From AC-69 sp963751665 (GTDB lineage: Bacteria; Actinomycetota; UBA4738; HRBIN12), in assembly GCA_963751665.1 (NCBI GenBank), contig CAVVVF010000001.1, forward strand, positions 310,001-374,000: 64,000 nucleotides of DNA, given 5' to 3'. Shown here piece by piece: positions 50,611 through 61,100 of this stretch. The notes beneath the pieces were generated by a model. That model made no database searches and was not told the DNA's origin. It saw only the letters and a list, made by a program, of their open reading frames with translations. Made by a program: the position numbers and the translations under genes. Each line of letters begins with the position of its first letter. Position 1 is the first letter of the stretch.

Positions 50611-51889
50611 GTGAAGCAGGACGGCCGGGCCCGGCGGCGAGGACCGATCGCGCTCGTCGCGCTGGCGACGCTGTTCGTCCTCCTTCCGGCCGCCGGCCTG
50701 GCCCGGCCCGGCCAGACGCCTCCGCCCACGCCGGTGCCCGTCCCCGGCGGCGGCACGTCCCCATCGCCGTTCCCGGCCACCCTCCGGACCCCGGCCCCGT
50801 CGAACCAACCGCCCTCGATTGCGGCACGCTCGGCGGTCCTGGCCGACCTGGACACCGGCAGGGTCCTGTGGGGCAAGGAGGCCGAGGAGTCGCGTCCCAT
50901 CGCCAGCATCACCAAGATCATGACGGCGCTCATCGTCATCCAGCGCTCGGATCCGACCGAGGTGGTCACGGTGGGCCCGGACGTCGAGGCACCCTCACGG
51001 TCGGCCGGTGTCTCGGAGCTCGGGCTCGGTCCAAGGCGAGCGGATCTCGGTCCAGGACCTGCTGTACGCACTGCTCCTGCAGTCGGCGAACGATGCCGCG
51101 GTCGCTCTGGCCGACCATGTCTCGGGATCCGTGGAGGGTTTCGTGGCCGACATGAACGCCGAGGCTGGCCGGCTGCACCTGCGCGATACGCGGTTCGCTT
51201 CGCCCAACGGACTGGACGACACGGGGTACTCGAGCGCGCGCGACCTCGCCGTGCTGACGCGGGCCGCCTTCGAGAGCCCGCTGTTCGCCTCGATCGTCGC
51301 GACGAAGTTCCATACCATCCCCGCGCCCTCGGGCTCGCCCCGGATGATCCAGAACCGCAACGTCCTGCTGTGGTTGTATCCCGGCGCCGTCGGCGTGAAG
51401 ACCGGCTTCACCACGCCGGCCGGGTTCTGCGTGGTTGCCACCGCGACCCGCGATGATGTCCGGCTGACGGCCATCGTACTGGGCGAGCCGGGAGAGCCCT
51501 TCTCCGACGCGGCAGCGATCCTCGACTACGGCTTCGCGTCCTTCGAACCGCGCGAGGTGGTGGCCGAGGGACAGGGCTTCGGCTCGGTCCCCATCGGCGG
51601 GCGGGACGTACAGGTGTCGGCGGGTGGAGGGCTCTCAGGGCTCGTCCCGGTCGGCGCCCGGATCCGGCGTGTCATCACCGTGCTTCCCGGCGTCACGTTC
51701 CCGCCGGCGATGGGCGAGCGCGTGGGCTACGTGGAGGTGTCCGCGCCGAACCTGCAGCTGGGCCGGGTGCCGCTCGTCGTGAGTGCCCTGCCCGGGCCAC
51801 TCCCGGCCGAGCCGGGCCCGTGGTGGCGCCGGGCCGGCTCCGCCGTGGCGCAGGGCGTCTCGAGCGTGGTGTCGTCCCTGTTCGGGTGA
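50611..51889 (+). CDS. D-alanyl-D-alanine carboxypeptidase, DacA/PBP5 family (one frameshift)
   Basis: About 425 residues. Signal/anchor helix (IALVALATLFVLLPAAGLA), a proline-rich linker, then a serine-type carboxypeptidase with SITK (Ser99-Lys102), SAN in LLQSANDAAVALADHVSG and KTG in GVKTGFTTPAGFC. An extra base near 51028 breaks the frame between SELGL and VQGERISVQDLL. A C-terminal domain and basic tail follow. It trims peptidoglycan stem peptides outside the membrane. Its presence between ftsR and the nuclease gene differs from mycobacteria. Confidence 0.9.
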
Positions 51890-51911
51890 CCCTCTGCTAC
51901 CATCCGGCCGG

Positions 51912-52532
51912 ATGTCGGAGGACGCGAGCGTCTTGTTCGGACGCGAGGACATCCGCCGGCGGATCGAGGAGCTCGGCCGCGACATCACCGGGGACTACGA
52001 GGGACGCGCGCCCGTCCTGATCTCGGTCCTGAAGGGCGGCTCGGTGTTCCTCGCCGACCTCATGCGCCGGGTCCACCTGCCGATCGCGATCGACTACATG
52101 TCGATCTCCCGGTATGGGGGAGCGACGGAGTCGATGGGCCGGGTCCGCATCGTGAAGGACCTGGAGGTGGACATCGGCGGCCGGGACGTCCTGGTCGTCG
52201 AGGACATCGTCGATACCGGGCTCACGCTCTCGTACCTCATCACGGTCCTGGAATCGCGCCACCCCGCCTCGGTGGAGGTGTGCGCGCTCCTCGACAAGTC
52301 CGTGCGCCGGATCACGCCCCTTCCCATCCGGTACGTGGGGTTCGACTGTCCCGACGTCTTCGTCGTCGGGTACGGGCTGGACTTCCAAGAGCGGTACCGG
52401 AACCTGCCGGACATCCTTGCCGTGCAAGACCTCTCCGCGCTCGCCGCCGATCCCGATCTCCTCGTCCCGTACCTGAGGGGCGCGCCGCGAGCGGTGCCGG
52501 AGTCCGACACGGGTCGTGAGCGCCGCACCTAG
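51912..52532 (+). CDS. hpt: Hypoxanthine phosphoribosyltransferase
   Basis: A 206-residue PRTase for purine salvage. The PRPP-binding motif is VLVVEDIVDTGLTLSYL, with VLISVLKGGSVFLADL and YMSISRYGG upstream and DFQERYRNLPDI near the end. TACCAT (51898-51903) ends 8 bases before ATG 51912, and no Shine-Dalgarno is present, so the transcript is probably leaderless. Intact. Confidence 0.95.
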   Translation: MSEDASVLFGREDIRRRIEELGRDITGDYEGRAPVLISVLKGGSVFLADLMRRVHLPIAIDYMSISRYGGATESMGRVRIVKDLEVDIGGRDVLVVEDIVDTGLTLSYLITVLESRHPASVEVCALLDKSVRRITPLPIRYVGFDCPDVFVVGYGLDFQERYRNLPDILAVQDLSALAADPDLLVPYLRGAPRAVPESDTGRERRT

Positions 52533-52575
52533 GTTGTCGGAGTAGGAGGGGAGGGCTAGATTCCCTGATGAGGCC

Positions 52576-53049
52576 ATGATCGAGATGTCGCTCGCAGGGG
52601 TTCGGATCGAGCTGCCGACCAACCAACCCATCGTCCTCCTGCGGGAGGCCGAGGGCGAGCGCTTCCTCCCTATCTGGATCGGGCAGGCCGAGGCGGCGGC
52701 CATCGCCCTGGCGCTCCAGGGCGTCGTGACCCCCCGCCCGATGACCCACGACCTCCTGAAGAACATCCTCGAGGAGATGGCCGTCCAGGTCCAGAACATC
52801 GTGATCACCGAACTGCGCGAGGGGACGTTCTACGCGGTGATCAACATGCAGCGGAACGGGACGTCCTACGAGATCTCATCGCGCCCGAGCGACGCCATCG
52901 CGCTTGCGGTCCGGCTCAGCTGCAAGATCTTCGCCAGCGAAGAGGTGTTGAACGAGGCCTCCATCCTCATCCCCAGCGGGGACGACGACGAAGAGGTGGA
53001 GAAGTTCCGCGAGTTCCTCGAGAACGTCAACCCGGAGGACTTCGGCTGA
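52576..53049 (+). CDS. Bifunctional nuclease family protein (DUF151)
   Basis: A 157-residue BFN-domain protein: LPTNQPIVLLREAEGERFLPIWIGQAEAAAIALALQGV, RPMTHDLLKNIL, SYEISSRPSDAIALAVR, ending in an acidic tail. The family has reported DNase/RNase activity in plants and is the Rv1829 counterpart beside garA and ftsR. Its role in bacteria is unclear. TAGATT (52557-52562) precedes the ATG by 13 bases. Confidence 0.88.
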   Translation: MIEMSLAGVRIELPTNQPIVLLREAEGERFLPIWIGQAEAAAIALALQGVVTPRPMTHDLLKNILEEMAVQVQNIVITELREGTFYAVINMQRNGTSYEISSRPSDAIALAVRLSCKIFASEEVLNEASILIPSGDDDEEVEKFREFLENVNPEDFG

Positions 53050-53090
53050 GCCTCGGCCCAGCGCCGGCTATCCCGTCGGCTGAACGTCGC

Positions 53091-53624
53091 CTAGCCGAAG
53101 AAGATCGCTGTGGCCCAGAACTGGTTCCTGCCGCACCCCGACCGTCCGGCCACCCGGATCGCCCCGATGCCGACGAATTGCACCTTGGGGCTCAGGATGA
53201 TCTTGCGGTGATAGGCGTGACGCATCATCAGTCGGTGCATGCGGAACAGCGTGTCCCCACAACCCACGACGTCGGCGCCGAGTGTCTGGTACCCGGCGTA
53301 CGGGGCCAGGACCTCCCCGAGGTTGCCGACGTCGAACAGCCGGCCCGTGCGGATCATCTTCCGCGTGTGCCCCATGGCGGTGACAGAGAGGCGCACGTTC
53401 AGCTTGAGGGGACGCAGGTCGTGCTGCACGCGGGTGTTGTTGATGATGTGCAGGTATCGCGAGCGGAGCGTGGCCTGCGCGGGCGCGGCAAGCGCCCCCA
53501 ACATGAGGGTGACGAGGACCAGCAGAACCAGCGTGGCCCGTCGGACGCGACGGTGTTCCGTCGTTTTCGGGTTACGCACGGGGCCGGACCCTACCCGAAG
53601 ATCCGTGCCGTGTCTCGCAACCAT
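53091..53624 (-). CDS. Secreted CAP/SCP-like domain protein
   Basis: About 177 residues from ATG 53624 (GTG 53579 is an alternative that gives a shorter n-region). A basic n-region and hydrophobic core ending APAQA form a signal peptide. The rest is a CAP-type domain: YLHIINNTRVQHDLRPLKLNVRLSVTAMGHTRKMI, GEVLAPYAGY and KIILSPKVQFVGIGAI, with the conserved His/Glu cleft partly kept (GHTRKMI, LGE). It resembles the second CAP gene at 57544. CAP proteins may bind lipids or act as proteases; function here unknown. Confidence 0.75.
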   Translation of the reverse strand: MVARHGTDLRVGSGPVRNPKTTEHRRVRRATLVLLVLVTLMLGALAAPAQATLRSRYLHIINNTRVQHDLRPLKLNVRLSVTAMGHTRKMIRTGRLFDVGNLGEVLAPYAGYQTLGADVVGCGDTLFRMHRLMMRHAYHRKIILSPKVQFVGIGAIRVAGRSGCGRNQFWATAIFFG

Positions 53625-53759
53625 GTTCGATTCCACGTGTCGATTCGCGCAAACATGCAGGTCGCTCTGCAACGAAAAAAACCCAGGAAAATTGCGGTGA
53701 TTGACATGCCGCGCGGGGCGCAATAGCCTGACCAACGTTCGCGTAATTACGGAGTTGTG

Positions 53760-54209
53760 ATGGACGAGCAGGGATATCGCGTTCCCGACGTGTGCCGGAT
53801 CGTCGGGATCAGCTACCGGCAGCTCGATTACTGGACCAGGACGGGGCTGGTCCGGCCCTCGGTCAGGGACGCACGGGGGTCGGGGACCCAGCGCCTGTAC
53901 TCGTTCCAGGATCTCGCGCTGCTCAGGATCATCAAGAAGCTCCTGGACACCGGGGTCAGCCTCCAGCAGGTCCGCAAGGCCATCGGGACCCTGCGGTCGC
54001 TGAAGGAGCCCGAGGTCGGCACCACCATCGTCTCCGACGGCTCTCGGATCTACGCGGTGGAATCACCCGAGGCTGTGGTGGACCTCCTGGCCAAGGGCCA
54101 GGGCGTCTTCGCGCTCGCCATCGACAAGGTATGGACCGATCTGGAGGGAACCATCGCGAAGGGCGCGCGACGCAAGGGACGCGAGGTCGCTCGGGCCGGA
54201 GGCGCGTGA
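53760..54209 (+). CDS. MerR-family transcriptional regulator
   Basis: A 149-residue regulator with winged HTH YRVPDVCRIVGISYRQLDYWTRTGLVRPSVRDARGSG, the wing QRLYSFQDLALLRIIKKLLDTGVSLQQVRKAI, and a C-terminal segment with no recognisable effector site. It corresponds in position to Rv1830. ATG is taken at 53760 (GTG 53757 is in frame). Its stop overlaps the GTG of the nuclease-like gene by four bases. Confidence 0.88.
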   Translation: MDEQGYRVPDVCRIVGISYRQLDYWTRTGLVRPSVRDARGSGTQRLYSFQDLALLRIIKKLLDTGVSLQQVRKAIGTLRSLKEPEVGTTIVSDGSRIYAVESPEAVVDLLAKGQGVFALAIDKVWTDLEGTIAKGARRKGREVARAGGA

Positions 54210-54577
54210 AGGCCGGAGTTGAGGCCGAAGCCCTGGTCCTGAAGAGCGACACAGTGAAGTTCGCTCACGCCAGCGAGCGGCAGTTCGCGCGCCTGCTGGA
54301 CTTCTACCAGATCGAGTGGGAGTACGAGCCCCGGTCGTTCGACCTCGAGAGGGACAAGCACGGCAACGTGATCCAGCGGTTCACCCCGGACTTCTACCTT
54401 CCCCAGTACGACCTGTACATCGAGATCACCACGCTCAACCAAAAGCTGGTCACCAAGAAGAACCGGAAGATCCGCAAGCTCCGCGAGCTGTACCCCGGGA
54501 TCAATTGCAAGATCTTCTACCAGCGGGACTACCTCTCGCTCGTGACCAAGTACGGCCTGGAGGACGTGACGGGCTGA
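54206..54577 (+). CDS. PD-(D/E)XK-like small nuclease candidate
   Basis: A 123-residue protein. The layout fits a restriction-endonuclease/TnsA-like fold: a helix with Glu24 (SERQFARLLDFY), EYEPRSFDL, a turn PDFYLP (Asp62) and the strand YIEITT (Glu73, with Thr75 where the canonical Lys would be), followed by Lys-rich KKNRKIRKLRELYPG and an NCKIFYQRDYL strand. The lysine position is changed, so activity is uncertain. It is coupled to the MerR gene (GTGA overlap) and precedes gcvPA. The protein family is not one I can name. Confidence 0.55.
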   Translation: MKAGVEAEALVLKSDTVKFAHASERQFARLLDFYQIEWEYEPRSFDLERDKHGNVIQRFTPDFYLPQYDLYIEITTLNQKLVTKKNRKIRKLRELYPGINCKIFYQRDYLSLVTKYGLEDVTG

Positions 54578-54620
54578 GGTCCGGCGGATCCGGCCGAGGC
54601 TCTAGACTGTGCTCGGTGCC

Positions 54621-55946
54621 ATGAGGTTCGCCCCGCACACGGACGACGACGTACGGGAGATGCTGGCCCGGATCGGGCTCGACGGCCTGGATCAGCTGTT
54701 CGAGCAGATCCCCCCCTCGGTCCGCCTGGACCGGCCGCTGGACTTGCCTGAAGGGGTCTCCGAGATGGAGATCCTGGCCGACCTGCGGGGGCTGGCCGCC
54801 GCCAACCGGAGCGCCGACGACCTGGTCTGCTTCGCCGGCGCCGGCGCCTACGACCACTACGTGCCCTCCGTGGTGTGGGCCCTGGCCGGACGCTCGGAGT
54901 TCTACACCTCGTACACGCCGTATCAGCCCGAGCTGTCGCAGGGGGTGCTGCAGGCCCTGTTCGAGTACCAGTCGATGATCTGCGAGCTGACGGGGCTGGA
55001 GGTCTCGAACGCCTCGCTGTACGACGGGGCCACTGCCCTTGCGGAGGCGGTGAACCTGGCTCGGTCCGCTCCGGGCCGGGATCGGGTCCTGGTCTCCGAG
55101 GCGGTCGATCCCCGATACGTCGAGACCCTGCGGACCTACGGCAGGGGAGCGGGGTACGAGCCCGAGGTCTTCCCGGTCAGGGACGGCCGGGGCGGCAACC
55201 CCCAGGTGGAGGGCGACGTGGCCGCCGTGATCGTCCAGCATCCCAATCGCTACGGGATCCTGGAACCGGCTCGCGAGCTGTTCGGTACGGCGCACGCCGG
55301 CGGCGCCCGGGCCATCCAGGTGTTCGACCCGCTGTCGCTCGGTGTGCTGGCGCCGCCCGGCGACCTCCGCGCCGACATCGCCGTGGCCGAGGGTCAGGTC
55401 CTCGGCAACCACCTGAACTTCGGCGGCCCGTACCTCGGCGTCATCGCAACCCGACTGGACGACGTTCGGCGGATGCCCGGGCGGATCGTCGGCGAGACCG
55501 TCGACGTGGACGGCAAGGTCGGGTACGTCCTGACCCTTCAGGCGCGCGAGCAGCACATCCGGCGGGAGAAGGCGACGTCGAACATCTGCACCAACCAGAC
55601 CCTGATGGCCATCGCCGCGACCGTGTACCTGTCGTGGCTGGGGCCCGGGGGGCTGGCCGAGCTGGGCCGGCGGTGCGTGGCAAAGGCGGCGTACACGGCG
55701 GAACGGCTGTCCGAGATCCCCGGCGTCGAGCCGCTGTTCCCCGGCGCGCCCTTCTTCAAGGAGTTCGCGGTCCGCCTTCCTCGCCCCGCGGCCGAGGTCC
55801 GGGACGAGCTGATCGAGCGGGGGTTCCTGGCCGGCGTGCCGCTCCCCGACGCCGACGGACACGCGCTCCTCGTGGCGGTCACGGAGCGGCGGACGAAGGC
55901 CGAGATCGATGCCCTGGCCGGCGCGATGCGGGAGGCGCTGGCGTGA
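54621..55946 (+). CDS. gcvPA: Glycine dehydrogenase (decarboxylating) subunit 1
   Basis: A 441-residue N-terminal half of the split P-protein. It has FAGAGAYDHYVPSVVWALAGRSEFYTSYTPYQPELSQGVLQALFEYQ, the ATALAEA cofactor-contact segment, GNHLNFGGPYLGVIA, and IRREKATSNICTNQTLMAIAA near the C-terminus. TAGACT (54603-54608) ends 12 bases before the ATG and there is no Shine-Dalgarno. It overlaps gcvPB by four bases; in many actinobacteria GcvP is one fused chain, so the split form is notable. Confidence 0.96.
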   Translation: MRFAPHTDDDVREMLARIGLDGLDQLFEQIPPSVRLDRPLDLPEGVSEMEILADLRGLAAANRSADDLVCFAGAGAYDHYVPSVVWALAGRSEFYTSYTPYQPELSQGVLQALFEYQSMICELTGLEVSNASLYDGATALAEAVNLARSAPGRDRVLVSEAVDPRYVETLRTYGRGAGYEPEVFPVRDGRGGNPQVEGDVAAVIVQHPNRYGILEPARELFGTAHAGGARAIQVFDPLSLGVLAPPGDLRADIAVAEGQVLGNHLNFGGPYLGVIATRLDDVRRMPGRIVGETVDVDGKVGYVLTLQAREQHIRREKATSNICTNQTLMAIAATVYLSWLGPGGLAELGRRCVAKAAYTAERLSEIPGVEPLFPGAPFFKEFAVRLPRPAAEVRDELIERGFLAGVPLPDADGHALLVAVTERRTKAEIDALAGAMREALA

Positions 55947-57420
55947 CCGGCGCCCCGGTACGCACGCAGGGCCCGGACATCCAATCGGGGACCATCAAGG
56001 ATCGGTCCCGAGCCGGCCGCCGCGCGTACAGCTTCCCCGCGCCGGACGTCCCCGAGGCTGCCGTGCCGGAGGAGTTCGCGCGCCGCGACCCTCCCGCGCT
56101 CCCGGAGGTGGCCGAGCGGGACATCGTGGCTCACTACACGCGCCTCTCGCAGATGAACTACGGCGTCGACACCGGCGTGTACCCGCTCGGGTCCTGCTCG
56201 ATGAAGTACAACCCCAAGGTGGCCGAGACGGTCGCCGCGCTCCCGGGGTTCCAGCGAGCCCATCCGCAGCAGCCCGACCACACGGTCCAGGGGGCCCTGG
56301 AGCTCCTGTGGCGCCTGGAGCGGGCCATGTGCGAGATCACCGGGCATGGCTCGGGCCACGCTGCAACCGCCCGCGGGCGCGTGCGGCGAGCTGACCGGCC
56401 TGCTCCTCATGCGGGCCCACCACACGAAGCAGGGCAACGCCCGGACCCGGATCGCCATCCCGGACTCCTCGCACGGGACCAATCCGGCGAGCGTTCGCCT
56501 GGCAGGCTACGAGGCTCTCCACATCCCCTCGGACGCGCGGGGGCTGGTCGACGTGTCGGCGCTCGAGAAGCTGGTGGACGAGGACGTCGCGGGCCTGATG
56601 CTCACCAACCCGAACACCCTGGGGCTGTTCGAGGAGGAGATCGAGAAGCATCACGAGCGTCGTCCACAACGTCGGCGGCCTGGTCTACTACGACGGCGCC
56701 AACCTGAACGCCATCCTGGGACGGTGCCGGCCGGGCGACATGGGGTTCGACATCGTCCACATCAACACGCACAAGACCTTCGCCACGCCGCACGGTGGGG
56801 GAGGGCCGGGGGCAGGGCCCGTGGGGGTCACCGAGGAGCTGGTGCGGTTCCTGCCCGTGCCGTCGGTGGAGCGGGACGAGGGACCGGTGAGTTCCGCCTG
56901 GCCGCGGATCGCGCCGACTCGATCGGACGGATGCACGGCTTCCTCGGGAACTTCGGCGTCCTCGTCCGGGCCTACGCCTACGTGTTCCTCCACGGGCGCG
57001 ACGGCCTCAAGGAGGTGGGGGAGCTGCGCCGTGCTGAACGCGAACTACCTGGCCGAGCTGGTGAAGGAGGCGTTCCCCCTGGCCTTCTCGGGCCGGCCCA
57101 TGCACGAGTTCGTGGCCACCGCCAGGCCGCTCCGGGAGCGGACGGGGGTCCGGGCCATGGACGTCGCCAAGCGCGTCATCGACCTCGGCTTCCATCCCTC
57201 GACCGTCTACTTCCCGCTCGTCGTCGAGGAGTCGATGATGGTCGAGCCCACCGAGACCGAGACCATGGAGACCCTCGACGGCTTGGCAGCGGCCATGCTC
57301 CAGGCGGCCGAGGAGGCCAAGACGGACCCGGACATCCTGCACCAGGCTCCGGTGACGACACCCGTGCGGCGGCTGGACGAGGCCCGAGCCGCCAGGCATC
57401 TGAAGCTGCGCTGGTCATAG
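55943..57420 (+). CDS. gcvPB: Glycine dehydrogenase (decarboxylating) subunit 2 (four frameshifts)
   Basis: About 491 residues, the PLP-binding half. YGVDTGVYPLGSCSMKYNPK, then past an extra base near 56345 MARATLQPPAGACGELTGLLLMRAHH, RIAIPDSSHGTNPASV, past another near 56652 VVHNVGGLVYYDGANLNAIL, and the PLP lysine in FDIVHINTHKTFATPHGGGGPG. A missing G near 56892 and an extra base near 57022 finish it at TAG 57418. The GTG overlaps the gcvPA stop. Both subunits together decarboxylate glycine and load GcvH. Confidence 0.94.
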
Positions 57421-57543
57421 TCCGTTCGGCCCGGGGTGTGGGCCGGACGGGGGACTAGTCAATTCCGACCATGGGCGAGTCAACCGAGCGCGACTTCCGA
57501 CCGATACCAGCCCAGACGTTCAAAGGACGTCGGGAGGCTGGAC

Positions 57544-58013
57544 ATGGACGTACGGGTCGCACGGCGGGGGGCTGGAGTCCTGGTGGCCCTGCTCCTCTCG
57601 GCATCGCTGATGGCGGCGTTCGCTCCGGCTCGCGCCGCCGCCGGTGAGAGGTTCGCGCGCCGCCTGCAGATGCTGGGGCTCACGAATCAGGCGCGCGAGT
57701 CGCACGATAAGGCCGACGTGAAGCTGAACTGGTTGCTCTCGCGCTATGCGCGCCACCACAGCCTGGAGATGGCGAGCAAGGGCTACCTGTACCACTCGGA
57801 CAACGACACGTTGGTCAAGATCCTCTCGCCGTATCACTTCTCGATCGGCGGGGAGAACGTCGGGGTGGGCTCGACGGTGGACGGGTTGCAGGAAGCGTTC
57901 ATGGCCAGCCCACTCATCGGGAGAACATCCTGCGGACCGCGTTCGACCACGTCGCCATCGGTATGGCGCGCGTCGACGGGCACCTGTGGGTGACGGTCGT
58001 CTTCTACGGCTAG
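57544..58013 (+). CDS. Secreted CAP/SCP-like domain protein (one frameshift)
   Basis: About 156 residues. Signal peptide MDVRVARRGAGVLVALLLSASLMAAFAPARAAA, then a CAP domain: LTNQARESHDKADVKLNWLLSRYARHHSLEMASKGYLYHS, GGENVGVG and, after a missing C near 57912, SPTHRENILRTAFDHVAIGMARVDGHLWVTVVFYG. The His-Glu cleft (HSLEMA, GENVG, HRENI) is canonical, unlike the divergent one at 53091. GGGAGG stands 5 bases before the ATG. Confidence 0.85.
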
Positions 58014-58018
58014 GCCAA

Positions 58019-58079
58019 GGGTGAGGGCGAGGCCCTCACCCGATCACGAAGGGCGGCCCGGGCGCGATGCGCCCGGGCC
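58019..58079. terminator. Two tandem perfect hairpins between convergent genes
   Basis: GGGTGAGGGC-GAG-GCCCTCACCC (58019-58041, 10 bp stem) and GGCCCGGGCGC-GAT-GCGCCCGGGCC (58055-58079, 11 bp stem, then GTCCTCTTTCG). They separate the rightward CAP gene from the leftward DUF11 gene and probably act as bidirectional terminators. Confidence 0.7.
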
Positions 58080-58104
58080 GTCCTCTTTCGTTCTGTCGTT
58101 CGCC

Positions 58105-61100
58105 CTATGCTTCCGTCCCGTCCTCCCGGCGCCGGGTGAGGAACAGGATGCCGGTGCCCACGAGCAGGAGCAGGAGCGCCAGGCCGGCGAGCCGGATGAC
58201 GCCGGTCGCGCCGGTGAACGCGACGCCGCTCGGCGGGGTAACCGGAGTCACCGTGGTCCCCAGGACCACGTCGATGGAGGCCCTGTCGGTGTCCTGGACA
58301 CTGAACCCGGTCACATCGTGGCCCTTGGCCTTGCCCACGTTGTCGAGCGGGCCACCGAAGTCACTGGATGCGGTGAAGTCGGCGGTACAGGTCTTCGTCT
58401 CTCCCACATCCAGCTGGGCGATCGTGCAGATGTTCCCGAGCTTGTTGTCGGTCACCTTCACGTCGAACAGCGTGACGTCACCCGTGTTCGTGACCGTGTA
58501 GGTATAGGTCACGGTCTCGCCCGGGCCGATCGAGGTCGGCTTTGCCGTCTTCACGATCTTGATTGCCGGGTGGATGATGTCCACCGAGTGGGTATCGGTG
58601 TCCGAGACCTGCCCGTTCGGCCCCGTACCGGTCACGGTGACCGTGTTCGGTAGCGGATCGGGGTCGGTTGCGGTCACGACGTGGGTGCAGCTGTAGTTCC
58701 AGGTCTCACCGGTTTCCAGCGTGGTGTCCTGGTTGCCTCCGGTCTTCGAGACCAACGTCGGCGCCGCGCTGCAGATCGGGTCGGTGACCGTGATGCTGGT
58801 CAACGCGGCCGATCCGGCCGTCAGGCTCACCGCGAACGTGTAGGTGATCGTGTCACCCACGTGCGCCACAGCCGGACCACCCTTGATCACCTGGATGCCG
58901 GCGTTTGGCGGCGGCGGCTGCGCGCACCCGGTGACTGTGGTGGTCACCGTGTTGCTCGTGCCGCTCTGACCTTCCCCGCCTTCCGTAACGAAGGAGGCCT
59001 GGTTCGTGATGGTCGGGCACTGGCCGACCGGTGCCTTGGCCGTGATGGTCACCACGACCTCGTCGTTGCCGTTGGTCGCGTTGTCATTGGCGGCAAGCGT
59101 GCCCACGTTGCAGGTGACCACGTTGCCGGCGGCCGTGATACAGGCCGTCTCGCCCGCTGTTCCGGGATCGACGTTGTAGGAGCCTGCGACTCCCGTGAGG
59201 GAGTCGGCCAGGTCATCGGTGACGATCACCCCGGTGGCCTGAGCGTTGCCGGTGTTCTTGACCGTGATGGTGTAGGTGATCGCGCCGCCCTGTCCGACGG
59301 TCGCCGGTCCCTGCTTGGTGATGGTCAGGTTGGAGGCGCACCCGGTCACGTCAACTGGGGCGCTTTGGGCATCGCTCGAGGACCCCTCGATCCCGATCCT
59401 CACCTGAGCCGAGTTGGTCAGGGTGGGGCAGGAGGTCAGGTTCGCCGGCACGGTGACGTTGATGACCACCCGCAGGGTGTCGTCCCCGCCACCCGTCGTT
59501 GTGTCGGCGGCGGCCAGGGTGATCGTCCCCGTACTGGGGCAGCTCACCGTGTTGCCCGCCCCGACGGTACAAGTCCCGTCGGTGCCCACATCCGGCGGGT
59601 CCACGTCCCAGGACGTGGAGTTGACCGTCAGCGAGTCGTTCAGGTCGTCGGTCACGATGACCGGGGAAGCCGAGGCGTTCCCGGTGTTAGTCACCGTGAT
59701 CACGTAGTTGAACGAGCCGCCGAGCGGGATGGTGGTGATCGCCTGGCCGTTGGCGTCCTGGGCTTGCTTGGTGATGGTCAGGCTGGGGGCGCAGTCGACG
59801 ATGGTCACGGTGACCTGGTTGCTGGTCTGCGCCGTGGTCTGGTCGGAGTCCACCGTCGCGGTGTTGGACAGCTCGCCGCAGGTGTTGGGAGCCGTAGCGT
59901 TGATCGTCACCTTGACCACGTCTGGCTCTGCCCCCGCAGTGTCGCCATCGCTTGCGGCCAGCGTGATAGTGCCCTGGCCGGAACCGGGACAGGTCAAGGT
60001 GTTACCGGCCCCGATGTCACAGTTGCCGGTACCTCCCGCTGTGCCCGGGTCGACGTCGAAGGTCGCCGAGACTCCGGTGAGCGAGTCGGCCAGGTTGTCG
60101 GTGATGGTCACCCCGGTGGCCTGAGCGTTGCCGGAGTTCGTGACCGTGATGGTGTAGCTGAACGTCGCTCCCGCCGTCACCTCGCTGCTCGAGGCGGACT
60201 TGGCGATCGCCAGGGTTGGGGCGCAGTCGACGATGGTCACGGTGACCTGGTTGCTGGTCTGCGCCGTGGTCTGGTCGGAGTCCACCGTCGCGGTGTTGGA
60301 CAGCTCGCCGCAGGTGTTGGGAGCCGTGGCGTTGATGGTCACCACGACCTCGTCCGGGCCGTTCGTGGCGTTGTTGTCGGCCGCGAGGGTCCCCACGGCA
60401 CAGGAGATGGTGTTCCCAGCCCCCACCGTGCAGGACCCGGTCCCGCCGGCCGATCCGGGATCAACGTCGAAGCTCGCGCTCACCCCGGTGAGGGAGTCAG
60501 CCAGGTTGTCGGTGACGACCACTCCGGTGGCCTGCACATTGCCCGTGTTCTTGACCGTGATGGTGTAGGTGAACGCCGCTCCCGCCGTGACCTGGGTGCT
60601 CGAGGCGGCCTTCACGATATCCAGCCCGGGCCGAGCGACGTCTTCGATCTTCTTGAACGGGATAGTCTGTTGGCCCCCGTTCGAGAAGTTATCGTCGTTG
60701 TTGGTTGAGCTGGAGTCCATCAGCGCCGTCTGGAGGTTGCCGGTAGGTGAGGCGCCGACCTCGCACCCGAGATGAGCCCAAACCGCGGCGACAAGCTCGT
60801 CATCCGGGTTCAGGTTGGTAATCGTGACAGTTCCCAGGATGGCGTCCTTCCCGCCGACCGTGCCGTCGTGCTCGTTGGAGAGCGAGACGGTCTCATTCCC
60901 TTCCAGGTTCGCGTTTCCGCCACCGCTGCCGCTGTCGTTAGCACTCAGACTGGCGCCCACGATGTCGTCGAACCCCACGCCGGGCTGTCCGGTCGGCTCT
61001 TTCAAGAAGGAGAGGTCGAGGGCCACGTCACGCAAGCCGCTCCCACCAGTCACCTCCACTTTGACAAAGAACAGGACCAGGTCACCGCATTTGAAGTCGC

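Noticed and set aside
58681..60708. Long open frame (675 codons) on the plus strand opposite the DUF11 gene
   Set aside because: It is a shadow of the repetitive GC-rich DUF11 sequence: Arg/Gly/Val-rich, no domain, no start signal, and repeats follow the DUF11 periodicity.
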